Below are positions 35,561 to 47,899 of a stretch of 64,000 nucleotides of DNA, piece after piece (position 1 is the stretch's first letter; each line of letters begins with the position of its first letter). The notes under the pieces are model-generated. The model was not told where the DNA came from. It did not search any database and worked only from the letters and a program-made list of their open reading frames with translations. The translations under genes and the position numbers were made by a program. Origin of the DNA: Ctena decussata (lineage: Eukaryota; Mollusca; Bivalvia; Lucinida; Lucinidae); assembly GCA_963989385.1 (NCBI GenBank), contig OZ022502.1, positions 2,324,501 to 2,388,500 of the forward strand, read 5' to 3'.

Positions 35561-35820
35561 TGAACCGCGACACTACAAAACCAACAAAGTGGCATGTGCG
35601 CTCAGCCAAGACTCAGACCAGCCTGGGCGTCCGCCCAGTCTTATCAGAGTCTTCGCTGTCCGCAGTGGAACTTCGCTGTCCGCTGTGGAACTAGCTTAGC
35701 CCCTTAGCTACCCTTTTAGCGCTATGCAAAGACTTTGATCAGGATGGGTATATGCCTAGGCTGGTCTGAGTCTTTGCGTGGCGCAATAGAACTTTGTTTG
35801 TTTTCTCGTGTCGTGTATCA
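35561..35820. mobile_element. MITE with TGAACCGCGAC termini
   Basis: Begins TGAACCGCGACAC and ends GTGTCGTGTATCA, with the interior AGACTCAGACCAGCCTGGGC mirrored by CTAGGCTGGTCTGAGTCT. A short internal duplication TTCGCTGTCCGC(A/T)GTGGAA sits at the centre. Same family as 27135-27360. Confidence 0.65.
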
Positions 35821-35824
35821 TATA

Positions 35825-36290
35825 TTTTGCCAAACAGAGGAGAATTGCAACAGAAGAGTCGATGAAAATTCGTCCCTTTGCAGAGCCAAATCTTCTAGGT
35901 AACCTGTGGTTATGACCATAAATGTTGGCAGAGCCAACCTATTCTATCATTATACAATGTATAACGGATGTAGGCCTTTCTTATCACCACATGTGGATAT
36001 GATTCCTGAATGCGCCTTAAGTCAGTATTTGCCAAATTTGCATGATTTATATAAATGTATAAAATGTATTATACGGTTGCTCATTTTCATCTTACATTTA
36101 TATAAAAATTTAATAATTTATATCTGGGACAAGACTGTGCGAGCAACACAGCCATACTATTGAATCAGATAAATAAAAAAAACAACCGAAACCCCCCATG
36201 AATACATATGATCCAAATGTTGTTCTGTTTACGCATTATTTATTAAAACATTTATAGAGGATCTTACATGTACATGAGTGCTCATGTGTT
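35825..36290. other. No recognised feature
   Basis: AT-rich. An 85-codon frame at 35906-36163 is unrecognised. Confidence 0.35.
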
Positions 36291-36291
36291 A

Positions 36292-36386
36292 TTGAATTTA
36301 TTAAACTCGTTTGGGGAAAAGGTAAGATGCGAGGCTATGTCGAGCATCTTATCGGTTTTCCCAAACGAGTTTAATACATTCAATAA
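36292..36386. repeat. Hairpin element
   Basis: ATTAAACTCGTTTGGGGAAAA pairs with TTTTCCCAAACGAGTTTAAT; the inner stem AAGATGC / GCATCTT surrounds a short loop. Confidence 0.65.
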
Positions 36387-36504
36387 TACAGGAGCACGAA
36401 GGCAAGATTCTGTTTATCATATTACACTAAAATCGCATTTTATTAGCGACGTTTTTAATGGACGTTATTCCTATGAGTCGTAACAGTGTAGTTATATGAA
36501 TAAG

Positions 36505-36650
36505 TGAGTGAACCCACCAACAACGAGGTCATATGGAGACGGGACCTCGGTTTAAAGTCTCATCCGAAAGACCGGAGAAGCGGGGGGTCGAACTTGCGAC
36601 CCCTGGAATGGTATTCTGGAGTGTTATCCACTACGCTACAGCCGCTCCTG
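36505..36650 (-). mobile_element. tRNA-derived SINE (family 1)
   Basis: On the minus strand the head AGGAGCGGCTGTAGCGTAGTGG contains an A box and GGTCGCAAGTTCGACCCCC a B box, 45-50 bp apart. The body, with GAGACTTTAAACCGAGGTCC, matches the SINE at 12450-12580. Confidence 0.7.
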
Positions 36651-36894
36651 TGTAGTTATATGTGATTTATGCATAAATCGTGATAATAATAATAACAAAA
36701 CCCCATGTCGTTAACTCAAATGACCAATAAATTAAATTTAAATAAGTTTTCAAAGAAGAAATCATTTAGAGATCAGAGAATACAATCAAAAGAGTGCAAA
36801 CAGCAGTTTCGATTTATGCTCTTCATCTTCGTCTAGCAATCCCTCAGTGCGACTCACTACTGATCTGTCATGAAACTGCAGTAATGGGAGATAT

Positions 36895-37120
36895 TGCTGG
36901 ACCGCCTCCCTTAAAGTGAAGGGGTACACTTCCGGGAAGTGGAGCTGGGGTGGGGGTGGGTTTGGGTGAGGCAACTCTGCCAGCTTTTCTCGGGTTCAGC
37001 GCTTCTTAGGTCCAACTTTTACAGCAATTTCTTATCTTCAACAGTAAACATTTTGAAAGGATTTCATCGCCGTGTGACGCAAACAGGAAGTCACAAAAGA
37101 TGTTTACTTATTTGTAAAAA
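36895..37120 (+). repeat. Dispersed repeat with GAGGCAACTCTG and CAGGAAGTCAC
   Basis: Diverged copy of the 895-1340 family; includes a G-rich run (GGGGTGGGGGTGGG, 36948-36961). Confidence 0.4.
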
Positions 37121-37640
37121 ATGAGGAAAATGAAGCGTGTGTAAACACACATTTCAAATCATTTAGGGTAAAGGAAGTAATTAGCTTGCAAATACATTAT
37201 TTAGTGCAGAAGTCCTTTCTTTATTTATATCAATCGCATATATTTGCAAACAAAGGCTTGCTTTCCTTGTCTATGTTGATTCAAGTACGATAATTGAGTG
37301 GTGGTCCTCTGTATGTCTCAACTTATAAGTTTGCTTTTATAAAGCATGGATACGTGTTATTGACTTTAATTGAATGACACCAGGTAAGCTAATGGTCTAA
37401 AGCGTAGACAACTTCCTTGTCTTTTGTAAAGATTTACTAAACATTAGACACAAATTTACACAATTATGAAACTCCTGTTCAACCATATGCATTATAAATA
37501 TTTTCTCCCACCTTTGCATATTCATATTATATAAGATAGGCCCCCCAGCTCATATACGAAACTTCTGTCTTTCATTAGCACATCTTTCTTATATTAGCAA
37601 CTAGACTTTTTCAATTTTTAACTTAGTTAGTGGCGAGGTA
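37121..37640. other. No recognised feature
   Basis: AT-rich; nothing supportable. Confidence 0.35.
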
Positions 37641-38833
37641 TTATGTTTTCACGTTGGCTGTCCGTGTGTCCGTCCGTCCGTAGTACGCACGTCTGTCCGC
37701 ACTTCGTTTCCGTTCGATAACAAGTATTTATCAACGGATTTCATTTATATTTTGCATTTGCATTTGTATCAAGAACGTCCCGCTTGGGATTGTTAATGGA
37801 CAAATTTCGATAATTTCTTACAGAGTTATGGCATCTGTCAATGTACAAAAAATGGTATTCGAACTCTAGTGAACTACTTGGAGTATCCTGAAGGGCTATT
37901 TTTGCTTTGTATACAGTTTTAGCCTCCGGCTAAGAATCAGGCTGGTGGTGGCATATCGAGGTTTTGACCAAAACTTGTGTATAAGTCCATTGGGTGACCA
38001 AACCTGCACATGCACAATCTTAGGTCAGTCAGTCAATGGTTGCTATGGAAACCAGGGGATAATTGTTTTCCTTAGTAACAAGGAAATTATGCTTGAACAT
38101 TTATATAAAATACAACATTTTTGGGAGGCTAAAACTGTACACAAAGCAAAAAACAGCCCTTCTTGAAATGTGTTCTCTAACAAATGCACATTATTGGTAT
38201 CGAACTCTGTTTGAATGTTTATGAAATAAACATCAGCATGTGTGCTATTTGGGGTCAAAGGTCACCTGGGTCAGCGTTTTTACCGAATTTGTGAAAATAG
38301 TCAAAAATGACTGAAATCCAACCCAAATATTTTCTATAATTTAAAAAATCGAAATATGCCAGGATTCAGTGATTGAATCACAGTTATGGGGCTTTCAAAA
38401 CCTGTAATAAAATTACTGTATAAATTTCTCCTTAGCAACCAGTTTAACACCGTAGCAACCACTATTTCGGTGATCTGTAAATTTTGACTGAATTGAAAAC
38501 AGTATATCTTTGACATTATGCAATGCAGGTAGACAATAGTTAGTTGTGTTTCAAGCACAGGTATTGAACTTTTGCAATTTGTTGAAAAAACCTATGCACA
38601 ATTTTCTCCTTAGCAACAAATATGTGCCCTTAGCAACCAACTATTAACAGATATCAAACATTTGGTTGACTTCAACAAGCAACATATTTGAAATGTGACA
38701 AACTATGACAACACATATTAGCTTAAAGGCAGACAGGTGTTTAAATCTATTGAAAAACGTGTGCATATATTTGTGCTTAGCAACCATTTTGGGCCCTTAG
38801 CAACCACATTTTAACAGATAATTTTTTCAGAGG
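37640..38833. repeat. Array-type element with CTTAGCAACCA units
   Basis: Opens with GTCCGTGTGTCCGTCCGTCC (37660-37679). From about 38430 it carries repeated CCTTAGCAACCA or CGTAGCAACCA strings roughly every 180-190 bp, alternating with different spacer. Similar units resume at 40330-41180, and in reverse orientation at 47900-48600. Confidence 0.55.
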
Positions 38834-38835
38834 AT

Positions 38836-40160
38836 TATGTCTCCCTCCTTTAGGGTCGGGAGACATATTGTTTTTCCCCGGGCGTCTGTCCGTCCGTCTG
38901 TCTGTCTGCCTGTCACAAATCGTGTCCGTTCTATAACTTAAAAACCGCTCAAGCTATATTCGCGAAACTTCATATAAATATCAATCAACATGAGACGACG
39001 TGCAGAGTGCAAGAATGGTAACTCTGGCATTTATACTTTTTAGTCATTTCCCTTGGAACTTAGTCCATCACAAAATTGTGTTTCAATTGTGTCCGCTCTA
39101 TAACTTAAAAACTGCTCAAGTTTTATTCACGAAACTTCATACAAATATCAATCAACATCAGGCAATGTGCAGAGTGCACAAATGGTAACTCTGACATTTA
39201 TACTTTTTTAGTTATTTCGCTTGGAACTTTGTCCATCACAAAATTGCGTCTCAGTCGAGTCCGTCTATAACTTTAAAACCATTCAAGCTATATTCATGAA
39301 AGTTCATACAAATATCAATCAACATCAGACGACGTGCAGAATGCACTCTGGCGTTTAATACTTTTTCAGTTATTTCCTTTGGAACTTTGTCCATCACAAA
39401 ATTGCGTCTCAGTCGTGTCCGTCTATAACTTTAAAACCATTCAAGCTATATTCATGAAAGTTCATACAAATATCAATCAACATCAGACGACGAGCAGAAT
39501 GCAAGAACCATAACTTTACATTTATACTATTTGAGTTATTTCCCTTAGAACTTTGTCAGTCACAAAATCGTGTCGTAGTCGTGTCTGCTCTATAACTTGA
39601 AAACCATTCAAGCTATATTCACGAAACTTCATACAAATATCAATCAACATTAGAAAAATTGCATAGTGCAAGAACCATAACTCTTGCATTTATACGTCTT
39701 GAGTTATTTCCCTTGGACCTTTGTCAGTCACAAAATCGTGTCTCAATCGCTTTATTACTTGAAAACCGGACAAGCTATATCCACGAAACTTCATACAAAT
39801 GTCAGTCAACACTAGACAACCTGCAGAGCACAGCATTTATACTATTTGAGTTATTTCCCTTGGAACTTTGTCATTCACAAAATCGTGTCTCAATCGTCTA
39901 AGCTCTATAACTTGAAAACCGTTTAAGCTATATTCATGAAACTTCATACAAATATCAGTCAACATATAAATAGACGACGTGCAGAGCACTGTAACTCTTG
40001 CATTTATATTTTTTGACAAAAACTAAATATGAATATCAGTCAATATTACATGACATGCAGAGCATAACAACTATAACTCTTGCATTTATACTTTTTACTT
40101 ATTATGAATCCCTGCTTCAGAGTAGGGAAACATATTGTTTTTCCCTTGGCGTCTTAATGA
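38836..40160 (-). repeat. Tandem-repeat element B: ~160-bp monomers with hairpin and GTCCGTCCGTC end
   Basis: Left boundary hairpin TATGTCTCCC...GGGAGACATA (38836-38867), then GTCTGTCCGTCCGTCTG, then about seven monomers marked by CTATAACTT and CAAGCTATATTC at 38931, 39098, 39265, 39423, 39590, about 39750 and 39904 (period mostly 158-167 bp). A partial hairpin module recurs at 40103-40145. Relative to element A it lies in reverse orientation. Confidence 0.75.
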
Positions 40161-40329
40161 CTGATCCTTTTGACATCAGAAAGGGGGGGACATCTGTTTT
40201 TTACTTAGAAAAACAATTCTAGTTCAACACCAAAAATCTGCTATTTACAGAGTACTATGCAGAGGATTGTAATTAATGACTGAAAAACAAGTACTGGGCT
40301 TTTTAAGGTCTTTTGACAACCTTGTATAT

Positions 40330-41182
40330 ACAGTTACCCTTAGCAGCCAGTCTGAACCCCTAGCAACCATCTCTTAACAGAAGACTTTTAACTGTATTTC
40401 ATATGAAATATCTTTTATAACTAACAAAGTATGAAAAGAATTGCAAGTAACATTACAACACTAGTTACTGACTTTTAAATTCTGATGAACAATGTGTGTG
40501 TATATATTTGTCCTTAGTAATATAAACGTATTCATACCTAATTTAGTGCGACAGACGCGCGTTTCTGTATTTAACTTCTTCAGTGTCGCTAAACCCCAAA
40601 AGTTTGATAGTAAAGATATGATTGCAGATCTCGGCAGGCAACGAGCATCCCTCTCCGAGCCACACTTACTGTCGCATTCCGCGTGACACATTAGCTGCAG
40701 ACATCAGGTAAGAGACGCCTACGTATTAATCCGCGGGCGCAGGCCAATTTTAGTAACCAATTTTAGACCTTAGCAACCAACTGTTCATTGATTTTGATTT
40801 TGAGGGAAATTTCTTTTTGTAACTTACTTAATAAACAATTGTGTGTGATGTATGAACCGCAAGTGCTGACTTTTACAATATGCTGCAAGAGCTATGTAAA
40901 ATTTGTCCTTAGCAACCAATCTGAGTCCATAGCAACAAACTCTAAAGTTAGACATGTGATTGCTTTGGCTGGGTTCCATACGGAATATCCTTTATACGCA
41001 AATTTAGCAGACAGTTTAAAAGATGCTAGAAGCACAGATGACTGGCTTTCAAAAATCTGTTGAAAATTGTCTTTTTTTGTTTCCTTAGCATCCAATTTGA
41101 TCCCTTAACAACCACCTTTATAACAGATTTGATTGTATATACTTTTGTTCTTAGTAACCAGTCTGAGCCCTATGTTGAGCTT
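40330..41182. repeat. CTTAGCAACCA-type tandem repeat, interrupted
   Basis: Units at about 40335, 40355, 40755, 40776, 40908, 40930, 41087 and 41153. Interrupted by the dispersed repeat at 40540-40690 and ended by the LINE at 41185. Confidence 0.5.
40540..40690 (+). repeat. Dispersed repeat, TAGTGCGACAGACGCGCG family
   Basis: Best-preserved plus-strand copy: TAGTGCGACAGACGCGCGTT, TATTTAACTTCTTCAGTG, then GGCAGGCAACGAGCATCCC and CGCATTCCGCGTGACA. Confidence 0.65.
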
Positions 41183-41184
41183 AT

Positions 41185-43608
41185 TTATTTATTTATCTAC
41201 ATTATTTTACGAGGGTAAACACATTTAGCTACATAGCTAGTCTACCATGTGGCCCTGTCTAAAACATGTAAAACATATATACAAGTAAAATATTTACAAA
41301 CAGCATACAATAAAATCAACACAAGAAAGCAAAGCATGAAATACTAGAGGATAAACCAACATCCTTTAGATATTAAGACATAATAATTAATTAAAATATA
41401 GCGTTCGCCAAGCCACAAACTGCTCCAACCATGCATAAAATAAATATCTCCCTTGCCGAGTCTGAGTAGACGGAATACATGTGGCGGAGCCAATGTCCAG
41501 ACATCATGGCCCGCCACTCAATTGCGGCAAGGGTAGAGATAAATGCTGGTCGAGGTTTTTTGTGACTTGGCTGTTCTGTCTTAAGATAGCCCAGTTTTAG
41601 ATATGAAATGTGAATTCATTTAAAACAGATAGAAAAAAAAACAGTTTTAATTAAGAGTCTCAGTTATTATTAAAATATAAAAGGGCGCATAAAAACTTGA
41701 TTATATATAGAGACCCGGTGGACTAAAAGTACAGATTAAATTGCTAAGATCACAATCTACTATATCACATTTACCTAGTGACCTGGTTATATAACGGTCC
41801 TAAGGCCGTCCTTAAAACTATTCAAGGATGGCGAATTTCTCAATGAGATGGGAAGAAAATTCCACAGCCTAGGAGCCGAAGACGAAGACGATCTATCGAA
41901 CAAAGAAGTGCGGGACCTTGGTACGGACAATGTGCCATTGGCTGACGACCTTAGCGACCGACAATGAGTTTCAGACATGGGCTTCAACAAGTTTGTAATA
42001 TATTCGGGTGTTAAATTATTTAATGCTTTAAATATCAATACAGCTTTATTGTACGCTAGTCGTTTGCATATAGGTAGCCAATTTAGTTCATGGAACATGG
42101 TCGATGATGGCGTGTTATAATCAGCGCGTAAAATAACCCTGGCAGCACGTTTTTGGAGTTTAGAAATTTTGACGAGATTGGAGGACGAGGTTGCTCCCCA
42201 TACCACAGATCTGTAGTCAATTAGCGGTGCGATATATCCCTGATAAAACTTTTTCTGAGTATCAGTTGAGACATAAAAAGATAGTTGTCGTAGAAGGGAA
42301 ATTTTTGTTGAAATAGCGGAACAAAAATTATCAATATGATCCGACCATGTAAGTTTCTCATCAATATATATTCCAAGCAATTTTTGTTTCGAGACATTTC
42401 TGATAAGATGATTACCTATTTTCAAATGTAATCCTTGAGATTCTTCTAATTTATGTCTGGTAGCCAAAGTCATACATGTTGTTTTATCAAAATTTATATG
42501 CATTTTGTTCTGCTCACACCATGTTTTTGCAGAGTCAGTGTCATTTGCAGCCTTGTTTCAATTGTCTGTAAGCATTTACTGTGGGTGTGAAAGGTTGTAT
42601 CGTCAGCGAAGAAGTCAGTAAAACAGTATTTCATAGAAAGTGGTAAATCATTTATGAATAGCAGGAATAGAGTAGGTCCTAAAATTGATCCTTGAGGAAC
42701 GCCTGATTTTACTTGCGCGAAATCGGAAAGCCCGTTTCCACTATCTACTGACAGCTTTCGATCACTTAGATAAGAAATAAACCATCGGAGAGCCGTATCG
42801 CTGAATTTGTATAGTGATAGTTTTCTAATTAACACTGAATGGTCAACTACATCAAAAGCTTTGCGAAAATCAATAAAAAGTGAGCCTACAATATCTCCTT
42901 TATCTATACATGTCATCCATTGGTCTATTAGTTTAACAAGAGCAGTTTGACAACTGTGCTTCTGTCGAAAACCGGATTGGTTCTCATGAATAAGATTGTA
43001 TTTGTTCAAATAACTCATTAGATGTTTATTTACATGTTTTTCGAAGATTTTCGATATTGTAGGTAAGATAGATATAGGTCTGTAATTTGAAGGGTCAGAT
43101 TTTGCCCCACCTTTAAAGATTGGAAATACCTTGGAATATTTCATCTGACATGGAAACAGCCCTGAAATTATGCTTTTATTGATAAGAGCAGCGATTATTG
43201 GTGACAGACTGCTAACTGCCATCTTAATAATTTTTGGTCCAACGCCATCTAGCCCAGTGACTTTTGTTGGATCTAAAGCACATATAAACGATGAAACCTG
43301 ATGAGTTGTAATATAAGGTATATTGAAATACATGTTTTTTGGAACATTGTTGTTAATGAAACTATTCAGTTTTGTAAGATCCAAGTCAGGTGTTTCGAGG
43401 CCGTTATTTTTTAGGATCTTAGCTATTGATGAAAAATACTCGTTGAATTTAGTTGCAATTGTTTGAGAGTCTGAAATACGCTCATCTTCAATTATTAATT
43501 CATCTGGTAAATTTTTATTTGTACCCACCATGAACCATTATTGACAGTTCTTAAATGTTTCCATATTAATTTAGTGTCTTTAGAGCTTTCAATTGAATCA
43601 GTGAAAGC
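41185..43608 (-). pseudogene. LINE (CR1/Jockey-like), reverse transcriptase nearly complete, frameshifted
   Basis: Minus strand. ORF 42494-43531 (345 codons) carries the reverse-transcriptase blocks in order: TGLDGVGPKIIK, SNYRPISILPTISKIFEK, SGFRQKHSCQTALVKLID, FIDFRKAFDVVDH, SGVPQGSILGPTLFLLFIND and the catalytic FFADDTT. The frame breaks near 42550, and ORF 41787-42503 continues with the C-terminal domain (KQKLLGIYIDEKLTWSDHI, APRLWNFLPISLRNS). A second break near 43530 separates a short upstream remnant. No endonuclease domain remains, so it is 5'-truncated at about 43608. The 3' UTR ends in an AAATAAATAAATAA-type tail at 41187-41202. Confidence 0.88.
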
Positions 43609-43639
43609 TGATCATTAGGCAGAGGTTGTCAAAAACCAG

Positions 43640-43785
43640 AGCTCCCAGGCAAAAATACATCTGACCTGATGAAATCCGTAAGCAGAACTTGGCTCCATCA
43701 CATATGCAAGCCGAGGCTTGAACACACAGCAGTGAGAGACATAAGTTTTAAGAGTCAGTGCTCTTATCCAGTAGGCCATGTATGT
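43640..43785 (-). mobile_element. tRNA-derived SINE abutting the LINE
   Basis: On the minus strand the A-box region TGGCCTACTGGATAAGAGC and the B box GTGTTCAAGCCTC are about 45 bp apart, with a body running towards 43640 next to the LINE 5' end. Confidence 0.6.
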
Positions 43786-43904
43786 TCGAAAGATTTTGTA
43801 GAAATTGATCACAATACCTTTTGTTGTAACAGTGGTTATTATCTTTATTATCTTAGCAGAATTAATCCATATCCTAATACAATATATGTATATAATCCAT
43901 ATCC

Positions 43905-43935
43905 TGATACAATATATATATATATATATATATAG
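43905..43935. repeat. TA microsatellite
   Basis: A run of TATATATA, preceded by two copies of ATCCATATCCTRATACAATATATR. Confidence 0.8.
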
Positions 43936-44469
43936 GAATTCCAAGGATATAAGTAGCATTATTGTGCTTATAAATATGCATCTTATGAAAATATGCAAAG
44001 AGAAACGACTCATATTAGCCTGCACTTCTGTGCAGTCTGATCAGCTTTCCTTTTTATGAATACTGGGGAAAGAAAAAAGTGACGTCTCTGATCTAAGGTG
44101 ATGTACAGACTGATTAAGGTATTCATAGTATGGCTTAAGATGCATGCACTCCCATGTTTTTCCACCATTTTTGCCAAGGGATACAACTTTTGTGAATTTT
44201 TGTTTAATTCACCAGCTGAAAATACCTTTCCAAAATGGAATCTAGTGTTAAAGGGATTAATCTGCTCCTGCATGGGCTAACTCTATCCTTTATCGGTTGA
44301 CTTTTACACAGAAGGTAGGCATTTATGAAAATGGCAGTGTTGTCTCCCCTGAAAGTGTACTCATTCACTTTAAGATCCATTTTCACTCCACACCAATCAT
44401 ACATTGATATGCTAGAAATGTAGGTAGAAAAATGACTCTATAGCCAGGACTGAACTGCTTTCCCATGTC

Positions 44470-44870
44470 TAAGGCGTAAAGGAGCGCTTGACCCGACCTA
44501 GGTTTCGTCCATTATGCGGACTCTTCAGGGGAATCTTGTCTAAAATGGACTCGACAAATGCGAATCCAAGTTATGATGTGACTGGTCAAAATCGCGCCTT
44601 ATATAGTCGTGAAAAAGGGCTCTCAAACTGGCTCCCTGAGCCGTTTCCGGCTCGGGGAGCCAGCGGCTCCCGGAAATTGCTGTGAGAGCCATCTTAGCAA
44701 ACCAGCGGTGGAGACGGTTGTGCCGGGTCTAGGGAGCCCGCATCCAACTCCCATTAGGTCCGGCTTCACGACCAGAACAACTCAATCTCACGAAGTGGAA
44801 GCGGTTTGCTTCTTTGTTCAACAGAAGAGGGCAGTTATTTGGACGTTCACCGAGACACCTAATAGGTGAT
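44470..44870 (+). other. GC-richer segment with strong hairpin, identity unknown
   Basis: Markedly richer in GC than its surroundings. Contains TTATATAGTCG, then a 15-bp stem hairpin (44629-44662: TGGCTCCCTGAGCCG / CGGCTCGGGGAGCCA, loop TTTC), then CCGGGTCTAGGGAGCCCG. Possibly the end of an LTR or other retroelement; no coding match. Confidence 0.35.
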
Positions 44871-45104
44871 TAAATTGTTGAGAAATACAGTTAACCTTTT
44901 GTGAACACGTTCATTAAAACAACATTCACCGGCCTGGCCTGTGTCCTGTCCTTTTACTCACATGTGTAAATGCACTAATGAATTTCCTTATAAATACGTA
45001 AGATTATTGTATTAGAAAGCTAACATGGTTCCGTAGTGATATTCAGTTCGCATTGACAGAAAAAAATCTTGGAGCACCAATCAAATAACAATATAACTCC
45101 TATG

Positions 45105-45320
45105 GGTATATTAAAGTGAATGACAACCCTGCAGTGGAAGCAACTCACCATTTTCATTTAAAGGGAGTGAATACTAAAATGAAAGAACTGGCTTCTCTAG
45201 GAGCAGATTGTTTTATTTTTTAACCAAAAATGCAGAGTGTGGGTGATCTGATATTTGAGAAGCTATTTGTCCAGCAACTAACAATAATAAAAAAAAGTTG
45301 CTTCCATTTGTAAATATGGC
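45105..45320. repeat. Diverged dispersed repeat, same family as 895-1340
   Basis: GAAGCAACTCACCATTTTCATTTAAAGGG and CTTCTCTAGGAGCA match the copy at 50980-51065. Confidence 0.4.
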
Positions 45321-46211
45321 AGAGAAATAAAGATAGACAGGATATTTGACATTTTCAGTGTAAGATCGCTTTAAATTTTATTGAATAAACACCAATACAA
45401 ACGCTGTGACCGTCACATGATATTGGTTTCTGTTACGAAATGGATCAGATCGTCAACTGTGTCAAGTCGAAATTCCTTTTAATTCTGTTCAATCAGTAGG
45501 GCTTCAGTTTTTAGGGTAACTGTGATAGTAAAACATTTACGGAAATTGTGGCAATTAGTAACTGGTGAATCGTATTTCCAACGAAGTATTTTTCTCTCAA
45601 TACAGTATGTGCACATAAGCTGAGTTCCCGCTTTTGATACTTGTTGGTGAAATATTTCGGGTCAGGAATGTCTTTTTTTACGTATTCTAACATTCATTTA
45701 GATTCAATTTTTGTTCCTAAACGGTTCAATATAATGTTTGTGGGTGTAGGACATTATTTGACAAAGTTATCAATGTTCACCCTTTTCAAGAAATATAAAT
45801 TCACTGTGTTTTCCAGTTTTCCAGTATATCTATTTTAGGCGGTTACTATACCCACATGGCTTGTTCACCGTAAAAAACGAGTTGCATGGTTTTAAGGTGA
45901 TTTTAGGTCCTATTGATTTATTATTTATAATTGTTGATTTCAAATTTTATTTATAATTGTTGATTTCAAAGCATTTTTCGAAATGGCTTTGAAATTACAT
46001 CAGGAAGGATATTATAGTGCCTAGATTCAGTTGATAAGATCTGAAAGGTAAAGTTTTATTATATTTATTCAGATAGATTTGGCAAATAATGAAAAATGTG
46101 ACTTCTGATTGATATGGTATGATTAAAGTGTATCGACGGATTATGCTGATAATGATCATGCTGCGCACTGAATTTGTATTTTAGGAAGTTTCGTAAATTA
46201 CGGAAATAGTT
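45321..46211. other. No recognised feature
   Basis: AT-rich intergenic sequence, with a local duplication of TTTATTTATAATTGTTGATTTCAAA near 45920-45970. Confidence 0.35.
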
Positions 46212-47753
46212 TGTAACACTGATGGAGGTTGAACTGGTGTACGTATGACGTCAGTTGCATTCATGTTATTGCGACGTCAGCACTTTTTACATTAGTTTCA
46301 TGTATACGTGGCCTATAGAATTAGATTGATTTGTTATGGAACTAATTTACATACTCGACGTCAATTGGCGTCATAGCATGCACCTCATTAAGGTTTTTTC
46401 CTTATGTGATAACGGTAACATTTGGTCGTCATGCGTTTGATTTGCCTTCACTAGATGACGTCAAATGGTATGACATCATTGGCGTCATGATGTCAAATCA
46501 AACATTATGACCGCAAATGTGTTAGAAACACATATCAAGCTATTTAAAGGATATATTCTATGGCAGATGGTCATACGCTTAGTATAAAGAAGTGAATTAA
46601 TACATGTGCAACTTAGATTTTTGGTAATTCTATTTAATGTAAAAAAGTCATTGTTTTGATCATTCATGTTTTATGTGGGATATGTCATGATGATACCTGT
46701 TGACGTCAGTATACTTCTTGACAATGTTTGACGTCAGATTCTTCGACGCACATGTGTGGTAGGATCTACGTTTCTTCATTGACGGAATTGGTAAGCACAA
46801 TTTTAGCTTCACATTGTGTGCGCGAGTTGTGTCTAGTGATACGGCTGGCGTGTGCGCGTTATGCTCGGCATTCGCCGAGGGCGTTGTATGGTATTTCCGA
46901 GACAGGTCCAGGTCTTACGTATTGTTATTATATTGTTATAATGTATTAAGTGTAAGTTCGTTATTTTTAGGCACTTCTAGTACGGCAGTCAACTGTTTGG
47001 GCTGAAAGCCACTTCTCATCTGTAGATACCATATTACATCTCCAGGTTCATACCAACCCGGGTAGAAGCACAATTACGACCCCACTTGCGCGGGAATCCT
47101 ATGCCAAGGCGGGATGCGTGAAAATTAGGCGTAATCAACCACTGTCGTTGAAGTGATTAGTTGCTGAATAGCAAGTGGGACATTTTGAACCAGTAGTTTT
47201 TGTCCATTAGTGTATTAGCGAGTCAATAGCACTTGCTAGAAATTATCCATAAGTGGGCGATGTGGAATAAGTAGGTGATTTCCTATAATATATAGACTGG
47301 TCCCTAATATAACCCAGGGAGTGACCAGTCTAAGATAGCCGGCGACGGTATAAAGGCCTTATGTTTTTCGTTGTGAGCTCAGTTTACGTCTTTGTTCTTT
47401 GTATTAATTTTAGTTCATGGCGCTGAGCCCAGTACGGTGTTGACGTCAAACGGTAATCGATTTGCATAACGTACGCAGATCGATTACAGATTTGGAACAA
47501 ACACGTTACTTGGGCCAGCGACATGAACTGATATGTGTTGTATATTATGGTAGTTGTGTCAGTTGTAAATCGTATTGTTTGTATATAGAACTTACATTAT
47601 CATATATATATAAATTTCAAAAATTCTAACGTTGTTGGAGTTTCCTTGTTAATGTAGTACACTGTACGATAACACCATTAACCGGAAGTCACCCTCCGCC
47701 GTCCTGGCGACGCATAAGGCTCTACACCCGTGTGTAAAACCTTCTGCGTAACA
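46212..47753 (+). mobile_element. Candidate solo LTR (1.5 kb)
   Basis: Begins TGTAACAC and ends GCGTAACA, matching the TG...CA form of LTR ends, with an AGTTT string at each border (46208-46212 and 47753-47757) overlapping the terminal bases. Inside are five TGACGTCA sites (46246, 46456, 46701, 46729, 47441), a TATAAAGG box at about 47350 and an inverted repeat TAATCGAT...ATCGATTA (47454-47486). No gag-pol frame. The ends were found by eye, so the call is tentative. Confidence 0.4.
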
Positions 47754-47899
47754 GTTTCATTATGCTTGTGTTATTTATTAAGGGCACTGTCCGATTCTTT
47801 TCTGGCAATGGTCTATCTGAGCTTTAGGTTTTCAGAAAGAATTTTAAGTCACAAAACTAATGTATTTCAAACATTTTCTACTTTTTTTTAACAACCTAA

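Noticed and set aside
35110..35609. Two small proteins sharing a conserved peptide on opposite strands
   Set aside because: The shared peptide is produced by the palindrome at 35279-35438 read from both sides.
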